Shown: positions 1 to 8,737 of the stretch, piece by piece
How the letters are laid out: every line of letters starts with the position of its first letter
How positions within the stretch are numbered: position 1 is the first letter of the stretch
Assembly: GCF_026262505.1 (NCBI RefSeq)
Contig: NC_067203.1
Span: 1,674,001-1,738,000, forward strand
Length of the DNA stretch: 64,000 nucleotides
Reading direction: 5' to 3'
DNA from: Trichomonas vaginalis G3
Taxonomy: Eukaryota; Parabasalia; Trichomonadida; Trichomonadidae
Position numbers and translations under genes: made by a program
The notes under the pieces: model-generated
Told to the model about the DNA's origin: nothing
Database searches by the model: none
The model's input: the letters and a program-made list of their open reading frames with translations, nothing else

Positions 1-80
1 ATCTTTTTCATCGATTTTTACACCACATAAAATAAGAATTTCGGCTGTTTCTTTATCTGTTGCAAATGGATGTTTATGTT
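1..80 (-). pseudogene. Ankyrin-repeat fragment running off the window edge
   Basis: Read on the minus strand, this stretch encodes part of an ankyrin repeat: a helix of the ETAEILILCG type followed by VKIDEKD. This matches the 'AELLISHGANINEKD' pattern of the DUF3447-type ankyrin genes elsewhere in the window. The reading continues out of the window. On the upstream side the similarity stops at about position 80 in plain AT-rich sequence. The gene is either a truncated remnant or is broken near here. Only about 25 codons are visible, so gene status is inferred. Confidence 0.5.
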
Positions 81-463
81 ATACATTCGAAAAACAATTT
101 CAGATATAAACTATGAATTATAATTATGTTTATAGTTATAAATGGCAAAATAATAATAGGAATGTCAAAAGCAATACGATATTCAATCAGAATCAAGTCT
201 ATGTTGTTAATCTCTCATTTTCTTGATGTGATTTTACATTTATTAAGAGATCAAGATCGTTAATACCTGACTGTGATCAAACTATGTTTTATTTTCTTTT
301 TTGCAATAAAGTGTATATCAAATTTATATTAATGTTTCAATGAATAATACGAATTAAGTGATGATGCAATATATATACTTCTCAATTAACTGCTAACATA
401 TAAGGTGAATCAAAATATAACAGATAATGAATAAATATTAATACTCCAGGGAGCGCAGATGAA
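81..463. other. Intergenic, nothing recognised
   Basis: AT-rich sequence between the ankyrin fragment and the 3' end of the glycine-rich gene. I see no open frame, repeat or RNA-like structure. Confidence 0.6.
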
Positions 464-1336
464 TTATTTAGGCATAATCATATAACTATACAAAAATGGC
501 GCAGCATGGATATCCCTAGGAATTATATAATCATATGAGCACTTGCAATCGTTATGAGATAATGACGAAATGATAGCATATCCAGGACCTCTATTTGTGG
601 AATAACTAAACTGAGAATCTTCGATCTTTATCCATGATGGTAATTGGTGAATTTTATCAGTCTCTCTATTCTCAGAATAAACAAAACCAGATCCACCGGA
701 ACCAGGACCACCGCCAAATAGGCCTCCCCCACCTCCTGGAGAGTTACCAGGCGCTGAATATCTATTTCCATATCCACTGCCAAATGATCCATCAAAGCCT
801 GGATTGGTTTGGTTTGCGCCGGGGAGTCCACAAAAATCCAAACTTTTCAATCCACCACCAGATGTGCCAATATCATGTACATTCGCAGAACCACCACCGC
901 CGCCGGCAATCAGAAATCTCGATTCTAAATTGTCTTCTGAACGAAAGTCAGTGGCGCCGCCACCGGAATATACAGAACCGCCCCAACCGCCACCATTAAA
1001 GGTCTCGTAAGGTGTTTCTGGTCTAATTTCTCCCTTACCGCCTATATATAGAAATAAAGGATTTTCCTCAAGCAAATTAATTATCATTGATGCATAACCG
1101 CCAAAACTACCACTGTCATAATCACTGCCTGACGCACCATAAACTTCTAAAAAATATTTTCCAAGTTTTAAATGTAACTCAACAGGGGTGCAATATACGC
1201 TACTTTGGCATGGATATAAAAATCTACATGTGGATCCACTACAAATTGGCTGATAACCAGGTCGCTGTGCTCCACGGAAAAGCCCATATTTTCCAAACTG
1301 GAAATAAAATTCCTCATATGGAACTGATTCTGACAT
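464..1336 (-). CDS. Glycine-rich protein (ALK/LTK-type Gly-rich domain)
   Basis: A 290-residue protein. Residues about 55-250 are glycine-rich, with runs such as GGGGG and alternating beta-type segments (YFLEVYGASG, FLIAGGGGGSA, GFVYS, GYAIIS). This pattern resembles the glycine-rich domain of ALK/LTK receptors, which is common in trichomonad surface proteins. The first 50 residues hold three or four cysteines (PICSGSTC, FLYPCQSSVYC). I see no signal peptide and no membrane segment, unlike the related larger protein at 44169-46646, so this may be a 5'- and 3'-shortened relative or an intracellular copy. The start is the only ATG before the domain. Identity of the domain class is moderately sure; cellular role is unknown. 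Confidence 0.65.
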   Translation of the reverse strand: MSESVPYEEFYFQFGKYGLFRGAQRPGYQPICSGSTCRFLYPCQSSVYCTPVELHLKLGKYFLEVYGASGSDYDSGSFGGYASMIINLLEENPLFLYIGGKGEIRPETPYETFNGGGWGGSVYSGGGATDFRSEDNLESRFLIAGGGGGSANVHDIGTSGGGLKSLDFCGLPGANQTNPGFDGSFGSGYGNRYSAPGNSPGGGGGLFGGGPGSGGSGFVYSENRETDKIHQLPSWIKIEDSQFSYSTNRGPGYAIISSLSHNDCKCSYDYIIPRDIHAAPFLYSYMIMPK

Positions 1337-1522
1337 TTAATTTACTAATCTTTTGGCAGTAAAAGCAGAGCATGAAATTTATCAAATCAGAAATGCATTG
1401 TGCAGGCAAGAGAGCATCTAGATTTATTCACGTATGTATTATTTAGATAAAAAAAATTATGTCAAAATAGGGAGAGAGGGAGGGTGACCCCCTTTTTCTT
1501 GAATAATTTTTTTTACATTAAA

Positions 1523-2731
1523 ATGTTTCTTTATTCTCTTTTTTTAGCAGCAACAGATTCAGAATATCAACTCTCAGTACCATTCTTGAGAACCCTTCCT
1601 GGTGAGATTGGAAATTGGACACTTCGTGGCCAGGCTGTGGCACAAAAAAGAGTTATCCACCTCACTACTGCAATACCTTCTGTTTTTGGTGGCATTTGTT
1701 CGAGAACACCAACGAATGCCAAAGATTGGTCTACAAATCTCGATTTTTCACTCGACCAAGATGAATTTTATATAACTCTCAGTAGAAACGTATGCCCTGA
1801 TCCGCAATCATGGTTCAGCGGTATGAACATCACATTTGTTCCTTTAGAAAATGGATCTGTTTCATTTTCAGTCAAAGGAAACGAAGTTATTCCTCCACGC
1901 ACAAATATCATAGACAATTTCAACTTCTCGAAACAGCATACCGTTCAAATTGTCAAAAAAGGTAGAAATATCGAAATATCATACGAAAATGAACTTCAAT
2001 TTAATGTTTCAACATTTGGAGCTTATGATCAAACATATTTTTCATTTTTCGCGCAATCCCCTGTTAAATGCAATCGATGCATAACAAATATTCACGGATT
2101 TACATACATTCCTACATCAGAAAGAAGAAAAATTGACGAATCATTAGATCAAAGGAACAGAAAGGCCTTACGCACTACAGCGAATAAAAGAGAGACAATG
2201 AAAATGATGAGAAGAGCTGTGATGCAGGTTGTTTCTCAATACATTGAAGAAGCTCTCGGAAATGATGATAATTTTACCGGCCAAAGTGTTCAATTAAAGG
2301 ATTCTCTGGCAGAAATCAAAGAAACTATACTCAGAGCTAACCATACTGTGTCGTCAAAGCAATTAAAGCAGTTAATTGATGAAAAAATCTCTCCTGTTTT
2401 AGAAAAGTCATATCACAGGTTCGAAAATGTCGCAAACGCAATGTTTTCGACCAAAATGGATATGGTCAACATATGGAGAGACACAGGAAACCAACTTCGC
2501 CAAATTAGATCAGATTTGAGCTTGAATTGCGTTCAAATCGAAAATGAAGCGAGAAAATATATCTTCCAGGTATTCAAACTCGCTCCTGAAGAGTTTCATG
2601 AGGATAATCATGAAAATGAAAAAGAAAATTTATCTTTTTATCTCGGAATCATTTGTTTAATAGAATTTATTGCTTATTGCATCTTTTTCCTTAGATATCA
2701 CTTTGTTGTTTTATCAAAGAAACGCGAATAA
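1523..2731 (+). CDS. L-type lectin cargo receptor, ERGIC-53/VIP36-like
   Basis: A 402-residue type I membrane protein. It starts with a short hydrophobic signal (MFLYSLFLAATDS). An L-type-lectin-like luminal domain follows (about 15-200), with the family's layout: a 'TTAIPSVFGGICSRTP' strand, a tryptophan in KDWSTNLDF, and a closing YFSFFAQS / FTYIP segment. Residues about 210-360 form a helical stalk. A transmembrane helix lies near 370-390, and the chain ends in KKRE. Lysines at -3 and -4 form a classic KKXX dilysine ER-retrieval signal, as in ERGIC-53. In this family the luminal domain binds high-mannose glycoproteins and shuttles them from ER to Golgi. The open frame extends upstream to a GTG at 1484, but the first ATG (1523) directly precedes the signal peptide and is the better start. 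The lectin assignment is by pattern; the tail motif is seen directly. Confidence 0.7.
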   Translation: MFLYSLFLAATDSEYQLSVPFLRTLPGEIGNWTLRGQAVAQKRVIHLTTAIPSVFGGICSRTPTNAKDWSTNLDFSLDQDEFYITLSRNVCPDPQSWFSGMNITFVPLENGSVSFSVKGNEVIPPRTNIIDNFNFSKQHTVQIVKKGRNIEISYENELQFNVSTFGAYDQTYFSFFAQSPVKCNRCITNIHGFTYIPTSERRKIDESLDQRNRKALRTTANKRETMKMMRRAVMQVVSQYIEEALGNDDNFTGQSVQLKDSLAEIKETILRANHTVSSKQLKQLIDEKISPVLEKSYHRFENVANAMFSTKMDMVNIWRDTGNQLRQIRSDLSLNCVQIENEARKYIFQVFKLAPEEFHEDNHENEKENLSFYLGIICLIEFIAYCIFFLRYHFVVLSKKRE

Positions 2732-3207
2732 TTTTATTTTTTATAGAGATTTTAAAAAATGTTTTTTATTTTTCAATATAACAACTAAAGCCTTGTTTTT
2801 AATTTATTGTTCGTATATGTAGGATTTCAATTTGATCTGATAAATCTTTCAAAATATTATTTTTCCAACTCTCGAAGTTTGCTCCAAATATATGTAATTT
2901 TCATTCAATACTACCAAAAATTTCTTCTTGTTTGTCATATATTGAAAGAAATTGTAAATATCTCAATTTTAATATCCTATTTAAGACTTATTAAGTTCAC
3001 AAAACATATTGTATTTATATTTTATGTGATTTCAAACTGAAAATATTATATAAATTCATTATTTAATCAATTGTATTTCAATTTTATTGTTCATTTTGAT
3101 AAAAAAGTATGATTGTATACATAACAATTCACAAGTAAGATGATGGTTAAAAAGAATTCAAATAAAACATTTAATTAAATAAACATAAAAAAACATAACA
3201 ATAAAAA
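2732..3207. other. Intergenic between convergent genes
   Basis: Very AT-rich 3' flanks of two convergent genes. A 77-codon open frame at 2807-3040 lacks an ATG at its start and has the composition of random AT-rich DNA. Nothing else is seen. Confidence 0.6.
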
Positions 3208-5316
3208 TTATTCTGGAAATGCAGGTAATACTCTATTAGCGCTCTTTCTTGCATTCTTTGCCGTAGCTGTGTAAACATTAGGTCTAACAAGTAGTCTTTT
3301 TGCTGGACTTTCGTTTCTAAAACTTTTAAGTTGTTTAACTTGTTGTTGTGACATTTTAGGAACAATTGGCTGCATCTTTGAAACAATTATTTTGGAGTTC
3401 AGACCTTTTCTTTCCCTTATTTGTTCGAGTTCTCTGCTTAAATTTTCAATGTGAGCTTTTAATGCTTGTTCTTCTCTTTCTTTTTGAGCTGTCATTACTT
3501 TTATTTTGGCTGTAGCTTTTTGGGATGCAATGTTTATCTCCTTCTGAAGCTTGGATGTTAAGTTTTGCCTTCGTAAATTCACTTCCATTTCAGCAATTTT
3601 TTGCATCCTTTCCGCTTCTTCTTCTTCCATCTTCTCAGCGATTGACCTTGCAGCAGTGGCCTCTTTGAACTCATTTGCAAGTAACAATGACCTCTCTCTT
3701 TCTCTCATTGACAATAATGCTGGAGATGCTTTGGAAAATTCGCGAAGATTATCTGGATTTTCGTATTTTTCATTGAATTTATCCAATTTTTCGCTATGTT
3801 TGTCCCCTAATTTGTCTAATTTCGCCTGTTCCGTATCTTGATAATTCTGAATTTTCTCTTCCCATGATGCAGTGAGGTTGTGGAGCTGGTGGATTGCGTT
3901 GTCAAGATGTTTTTCGAGTTCAGCTTCACGTTTTTTATAAGCTTCTGCAGTTGCATTTTCTTTCATACTTTTTTGGAATTCTGACTGCAGGATATTCATT
4001 TCCTTGGCCTTCTGGTAGTTTCCATTCATCATTGACTCGAATCCTTTGTGACCAATGTAGACATATAATTCTGACCTTTGTTCTGGATGAGGAAGAGTCT
4101 TATGGACAATATATGTATGCATAGCAGCTGCAAGTTCTTCATCCGAATACTTCTTTGCTGCTGGCTGAGTCTGATTTGCTACATAAGGTTTGTCAATTTG
4201 AGCAATGAATAAACTGTTGTCATTGTTTTCGGATGTGGCAGTTCCCTGACGTGATCCATGTGGAGGAGAATCTGTAGAACAGTTTTTATCATCTGATTTG
4301 TTTTCATTTTCTGAGATTTCGGTAATTTCGTTGCTTGGAGGTTGTTGTTGAGCTTCATCTGGTGAAACTAGGTTCACAATTTCATGTGCTCCTTCGTTAA
4401 ATTTTTCTGAAATTTTTGTATCTTCGTTTTGATTGTCTTCATGAATGATAGTCTCTTCCATTTGCATTACTTTGAATATATCCTCGTTTTTCTCTTCATT
4501 CTTTCCTTCATTTTGATTATTATTTTGATCTTCTGAATTTTCAGGCTTATCTTCTTTCTGAGCTTCTTCTTCATTGTTTTTGTTTTCTGTTTCTTCGTTT
4601 TGTAAAGGTTGGAGAAGATTTTGAAGCTGGTCTTTTCCTAAATTCTCAGAATCATTAGTATTTAACGTTTCTGGCTTATTTTCATTGTCTGGCTGATTAT
4701 CTTGTGATTCATTTTTGTTTTCTTGTAAATTTTCGATTGGAACTTTATTTGAAATTTTTTCTTCGTCCGATTTTTGCTCTGGCTGATCATTTGTTGGCAT
4801 AATAACGTTTTCTAGTTTCTCTTTTGCCTGCTCAACTGATTCGGCCGTATTTTGTGCTAATTCTGATTTTTCTTCCGGCTTTGGTTCAGTATTTGTAGTT
4901 TCACTACCTATAACTAGATTTTCTAGCTTATCATTTACATTTTCGGTTGGTTTGATTTGTTCGTTATTTTCAACAATTTGTTCTTCTTGAGTTTTATCAC
5001 TTGCCTCAGGTTTCTGTTCATTATTAGTTAGTAATGCTTCGACCTTTTCCTTTACTTCATCCACATTTTGTTTGACCTCGGTTTGATTTTGAGTTAATTC
5101 TTTATTTTCTTCTTGCTCTGGCTCTGCTCCAGTACCCACTGATTGAAGCACTTCTTCTGCCTTTTCTTTGAGCTCATTTCCGATATTTAATTCTGAATTT
5201 GGTTTAAATTGCTCAGGTTTATCATTGCGTTCATTCACAAGTATGAGCATCCTGTGCTTCATTGTCTCAGGAAGAATTCCGGGGCTGGAGGATTCCTGAG
5301 ATTCGCCAGTTTGCAT
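3208..5316 (-). CDS. Large charged coiled-coil protein, unrecognised
   Basis: A 702-residue protein in two parts. Residues 1 to about 385 are low-complexity and rich in Glu, Asn, Gln, Lys and Pro, with loose repeats built on NEQKPE and EKLENV-like words. They are probably disordered. From about 390 a more ordered segment begins (SDEELAAAMHTYIVHK..., ELYVYIGHKGFESMMNG). It is followed by a long alpha-helical coiled coil from about 440 to 640 with many Glu/Lys/Arg and a regular Leu/Ala spacing. The last 60 residues are basic (SPAKRLLVRPNVY, KNARKSANRVLPAFPE). I do not recognise a family. The build suggests a cytoskeletal or scaffold protein, but that is inference. The ATG at 5314-5316 is the first in frame. 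Confidence 0.75.
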   Translation of the reverse strand: MQTGESQESSSPGILPETMKHRMLILVNERNDKPEQFKPNSELNIGNELKEKAEEVLQSVGTGAEPEQEENKELTQNQTEVKQNVDEVKEKVEALLTNNEQKPEASDKTQEEQIVENNEQIKPTENVNDKLENLVIGSETTNTEPKPEEKSELAQNTAESVEQAKEKLENVIMPTNDQPEQKSDEEKISNKVPIENLQENKNESQDNQPDNENKPETLNTNDSENLGKDQLQNLLQPLQNEETENKNNEEEAQKEDKPENSEDQNNNQNEGKNEEKNEDIFKVMQMEETIIHEDNQNEDTKISEKFNEGAHEIVNLVSPDEAQQQPPSNEITEISENENKSDDKNCSTDSPPHGSRQGTATSENNDNSLFIAQIDKPYVANQTQPAAKKYSDEELAAAMHTYIVHKTLPHPEQRSELYVYIGHKGFESMMNGNYQKAKEMNILQSEFQKSMKENATAEAYKKREAELEKHLDNAIHQLHNLTASWEEKIQNYQDTEQAKLDKLGDKHSEKLDKFNEKYENPDNLREFSKASPALLSMRERERSLLLANEFKEATAARSIAEKMEEEEAERMQKIAEMEVNLRRQNLTSKLQKEINIASQKATAKIKVMTAQKEREEQALKAHIENLSRELEQIRERKGLNSKIIVSKMQPIVPKMSQQQVKQLKSFRNESPAKRLLVRPNVYTATAKNARKSANRVLPAFPE

Positions 5317-5477
5317 ACTTCTAATAACGATTAATTTTCTCTCAAAAATAATTTTAAAGTGGAGTCATTCCTTTTATAGATAATATACGGTGTGCATATG
5401 ATCTGACATTTAATCATTAACTTTTACATGGACATGGAATAATCATGTACAAGAAGTAGATCAGTATTTTATCATAA

Positions 5478-5486
5478 AATGGATCA
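5478..5486. repeat. 9-bp target-site duplication (left copy)
   Basis: AATGGATCA, repeated exactly at 6464-6472 on the far side of the inverted-repeat element. A 9-bp duplication fits Mutator-like transposition. Confidence 0.65.
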
Positions 5487-5496
5487 CGCGTGTGGG

Positions 5497-5748
5497 CAAT
5501 TTTAACGACATTTTTTAACGCGATACGAGCGTAAGTCCATAGAATGTGTTTTGAGGGAAACTATAAAAATCCAAAATAGAGGTAAGTGCGCCATTATTAC
5601 CTGCGAAGTTACATGGAATAAATCGAAGAGTAAGTACAAGATGATCTTGCATCTTTCCAAGTAAATGAAATTTATTAAAATTAAGATGATAATATTCATT
5701 TATAGTATGTGTATGATGTTTTTTCAAAATTTCTTCAAATAAAATGCA
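5497..5748 (+). repeat. Left terminal inverted repeat of MULE-like element
   Basis: Begins CAATTTTAACGACATTTTTT and ends ATAAAATGCA. The reverse complement is found at 6203-6454. Confidence 0.8.
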
Positions 5749-5821
5749 GAGAGAGGGTCAAAGTTGCTATTTGTCACTTTTCCACAAGTTGCTATAGTTG
5801 ATCTCATTCACTGAGGTGAGA

Positions 5822-5893
5822 GACGCATCTAGTGTAATGGGATAAACAATGGGATTGCTGCTCTAAGTCCTAGGTTCGAGACACATTGGCTTC
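5822..5893 (+). pseudogene. tRNA-like sequence (A and B boxes, T-run) inside the MULE-like element
   Basis: TAGTGTAATGG at 5830-5840 fits the Pol III A box exactly (TRGYNNARNGG). GGTTCGAGACA at 5873-5883 fits the B box except at its last positions. The boxes are 32 bp apart, as in a tRNA gene, and T-runs follow at about 5895 and 5904. The T-arm stem and the acceptor stem do not pair, so this is not a working tRNA as written. It is best read as a tRNA-derived or SINE-like fragment, possibly still transcribed by Pol III, captured inside the transposon. Isotype cannot be assigned. Confidence 0.5.
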
Positions 5894-6202
5894 ATTTTTC
5901 TCTTTTTTATTGACGTAAACTATTCAATTTTTGTGTTCTCCATTCAAATTTCAGAATTTTTTTTGCAGATTTCACGCTACATTCGAAGTTACCTTTTGTA
6001 ACAACCACCACTGCCTACGAAAGACGAAAGTGTGTCACGATTTCACCCGGAAATCCGACGGTTGTTTAAGAGTAAGCACTTTTGGTCGTATATTAATTTA
6101 ACTAATATGAATTTGGATTGTGCTTTCCTTATTGATGTAATGATATTTTCACTAATAAAAAATGAAATATACACAAGAAAAAAATTATTCAAAAATTATC
6201 AT

Positions 6203-6454
6203 TGCATTTTATTTGAAGAAATTTTGAAAAAACATCATACACATACTATAAATGAATATTATCATCTTAATTTTAATAAATTTCATTTACTTGGAAAGAT
6301 GCAAGATCATCTTGTACTTACTCTTCGATTTATTCCATGTAACTTCGCAGGTAATAATGGCGCACTTACCTCTATTTTGGATTTTTATAGTTTCCCTCAA
6401 AACACATTCTATGGACTTACGCTCGTATCGCGTTAAAAAATGTCGTTAAAATTG
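6203..6454 (-). repeat. Right terminal inverted repeat of MULE-like element
   Basis: Inverted copy of 5497-5748. The mirrored open frames in both arms are by-products of this repeat. Confidence 0.8.
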
Positions 6455-6463
6455 AACCGCGCC

Positions 6464-6472
6464 AATGGATCA
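6464..6472. repeat. 9-bp target-site duplication (right copy)
   Basis: AATGGATCA, identical to 5478-5486. Confidence 0.65.
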
Positions 6473-7105
6473 TGTTTAAAAACACTGAAGAAGAATTGAT
6501 TTTTTATTCTGAAATTTACAGGGGCTCAGAAAACCTGATGGTAAGACTCAAACCTGACTTATACTATCAAGAATAATGGTTTACGTGACTTATACTATCA
6601 AGAATAAACTCTCTATAATAATTCTGTAATAGTTTAATCAGTAATAGCATAATTGTGAATGCTAGAATGTTTTCAGTTAAATCGCAAAGAATAGAGTTAT
6701 AATTTCTATTCATAACTGTTATATTGCCTTTAGTTTATAATAGCCTTGAGTTGAGCTCCAAAAAATGTGTGTGACCATACTTTATATAATGAAACTATCA
6801 TCTTATAAGCTGTTAGATTTATTATTAAAGTAATCATCTTGCATTCTTACCTTTGTGAGGACATTTTGTGGTATAATAATGTCCGATAATATAAATATAA
6901 CTAAATCCACTATATCACTGATAAATTTCATTCAAAATTTTAAAAAAGTTTATATTTGATCTATAATTATGCTGTCAATAATATTTTTAATTGACCAAGC
7001 AATACATTCAAATCCAAAAATTTGGCGATCATTTTCGATTCAAATATTTTTGAATAGTTTATTTTGCATCAAAAATAAAAGAATTCAAAGAGTAAAAGAT
7101 TTTTG
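6473..7105. other. Intergenic, short direct repeat
   Basis: AT-rich. The 20-base word GACTTATACTATCAAGAATA occurs twice, near 6557 and 6588. No gene is seen. Confidence 0.5.
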
Positions 7106-8419
7106 ATGCTGGATTACAAAATTCAGCAATCCAATCATGATGAAATCGAGAAACTTATAAATCCACAAAAAACTTCTGCTGATAAAGGCCTCCGTGATGG
7201 ATTTTATCTCGATTCTTTACTAAAAATTCTTTATAATTACTCAGAAAACATCAAAGAGCTAACTACTACCTTGCAAGACATTCAAATATCGATTGCAGGT
7301 GCATCCGAAAAAGATTTAGAGGTCGTAAACGACGATGAGTTCATTTTATATCTTTTTCGACTGATAAACGAACATGAAGAATGCGCCTCTCCATCATTAC
7401 AGATACTGAGTTTCCTTTCAGCGAAGTTCCCCGATAAAAGCCATTTCCTTATTGAAGAAGATAAAATTCAATTGTATTTAGAGATTTTGAACTCAACGAA
7501 CTACTACGCCATCAAATCCTGCAAGGATCTTGTTGCAACACTCTCTGAATTACATCCAAAACTTTTTTTACAATTTTTTGAATTTTTTATTCCGAAAGAT
7601 ACAGAAGAAGTTATACCATCAGACATCAAATACATCAACAGTATACTCGAGTTACTGCCGCAAGACGACGAAAACGTCATGGAAGACCTTTGGACATTTT
7701 TCAAGTCAAAAACAGGAACTGACATCGATTTAAGCATCAACGATGGAGTTATTTATATACTTTCCCGTGCAATACAGCTCAATATGCAGCCAATTATCAT
7801 AAGATACTTGAATGACCCTGAATATCACCAAAAAAACGTTTTGGCGTCACTTTTTTCCACATTAGCCATGCATATATCTGTTGCATATTCTGTTCTTAAC
7901 TCTCTTTTGTTTGTTTTACCCGATGACTTTGATTTTGAAAATTTTATTCCTTTTCCACGCGTGCAAGTCAACATTTCGACTGCTAAAAGCGATTTATGTC
8001 GGTATATATTGATTTTCTTGAGTCATCTCCTTGAAAGAGCTCCTTTTCTCGCTCATACTTTTTTTATCAAAGACGGATTAGTCTTTAATGTCATTGATTT
8101 CATGTCGTATGCACAGTTCAGCATACAAGAAGCTGCTTGCGCGTTGATGTCGAGGTTAATTCAAGTTTCTGATCCTTCATTTTTCGAAAATCTCGATCAA
8201 ATGAAGATAATCAGCGATTTGATTAATGTTTTGGATGAAAACAGACAAGATCTGACTGAATTCATACTTGTTTCTATTTCTATACTGTTTTTCAGGCTGC
8301 CAATTGAGTTATTAAGAGAAAATTTGGATGTTGACATTCTTTTATCACTTTATGATGCTGATTTATCAGAGAAATCGTTATTGATACTTAAAGACATCCT
8401 AACTGCGCTTAATCCTTAA
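7106..8419 (+). CDS. Armadillo/HEAT-type alpha-helical repeat protein
   Basis: A 437-residue protein made almost wholly of amphipathic helices of 12-16 residues. There are repeated 'FLSHLLERAPFLAHTFF'-like and 'ALMSRLIQVSDPSFF'-like segments, typical of armadillo or HEAT solenoids. No catalytic motif, signal peptide or membrane span is visible. It resembles in style the protein at 20493-21884, and such solenoid proteins form large lineage families in trichomonads. They normally act as protein-binding scaffolds, so any specific role here is unknown. The frame also opens with a TTG just before, but ATG 7106 is the real candidate start. The fold call is by pattern only. Confidence 0.7.
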   Translation: MLDYKIQQSNHDEIEKLINPQKTSADKGLRDGFYLDSLLKILYNYSENIKELTTTLQDIQISIAGASEKDLEVVNDDEFILYLFRLINEHEECASPSLQILSFLSAKFPDKSHFLIEEDKIQLYLEILNSTNYYAIKSCKDLVATLSELHPKLFLQFFEFFIPKDTEEVIPSDIKYINSILELLPQDDENVMEDLWTFFKSKTGTDIDLSINDGVIYILSRAIQLNMQPIIIRYLNDPEYHQKNVLASLFSTLAMHISVAYSVLNSLLFVLPDDFDFENFIPFPRVQVNISTAKSDLCRYILIFLSHLLERAPFLAHTFFIKDGLVFNVIDFMSYAQFSIQEAACALMSRLIQVSDPSFFENLDQMKIISDLINVLDENRQDLTEFILVSISILFFRLPIELLRENLDVDILLSLYDADLSEKSLLILKDILTALNP

Positions 8420-8737
8420 AATTATTTTGTTTTTTTGTTATAAAAAAAATATATTTATAAAATATCTTCAAAATTGATTGTAGGAAAAGCATCAATTTCA
8501 GATAATCGTAGCCTTTCTTATAGTCAATATACATTGTAACATGGGTGATTTCACCCAGCAATAAGGGGCTCAACTTTTGAGAGTTTTACATGGCATTTGA
8601 CGACAAATGCCATGTAATTTATTCTCAGTGTATTGAATGTTTTGCGGACAAGTCATATAAAAATGTAATCGGAAATAAATGAATATTCATAATTATCATT
8701 ATGTGGATTCCATAAATTTACCACTTTACAAATTTTA
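8420..8737. other. Intergenic with two hairpins
   Basis: Contains GGGTGA-tt-TCACCC at 8543-8556. It also contains a perfect 14-bp stem with a 4-base loop at 8586-8617 (TTACATGGCATTTG, loop ACGA, then the inverted copy). Together they could act at the RNA level, as a 3' end element of the upstream gene or a leader of the next. The function is unknown. Confidence 0.5.

Larger units (their letters stand above)
5487..6463. mobile_element. Non-autonomous MULE-like element with 252-bp terminal inverted repeats
   Basis: A 977-bp element bounded by a 9-bp direct duplication (AATGGATCA). It has long terminal inverted repeats at 5497-5748 and 6203-6454 that match over about 252 bp by eye without an obvious mismatch. 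The extreme tips (about 10 bp each) are imperfect. Long TIRs with 9-bp target duplications are the hallmark of Mutator-like elements, which are known in Trichomonas vaginalis. No transposase frame is present inside; the open frames in the arms are mirror copies of each other. The near-identity of the arms suggests a young insertion. The interior (5749-6202) carries a tRNA-like sequence with Pol III boxes. Confidence 0.7.

Noticed and set aside
2807-3040. 77-codon plus-strand frame
   Set aside because: No ATG at its start, AT-driven composition and no family resemblance.
5822-5893. A functional tRNA gene
   Set aside because: A and B boxes fit, but neither the acceptor stem nor the T stem can pair, so it is listed as tRNA-like only.
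5515-6436. Mirrored 65-134-codon frames in the inverted repeats
   Set aside because: They are identical products of the two TIR arms with no domain and no start context.
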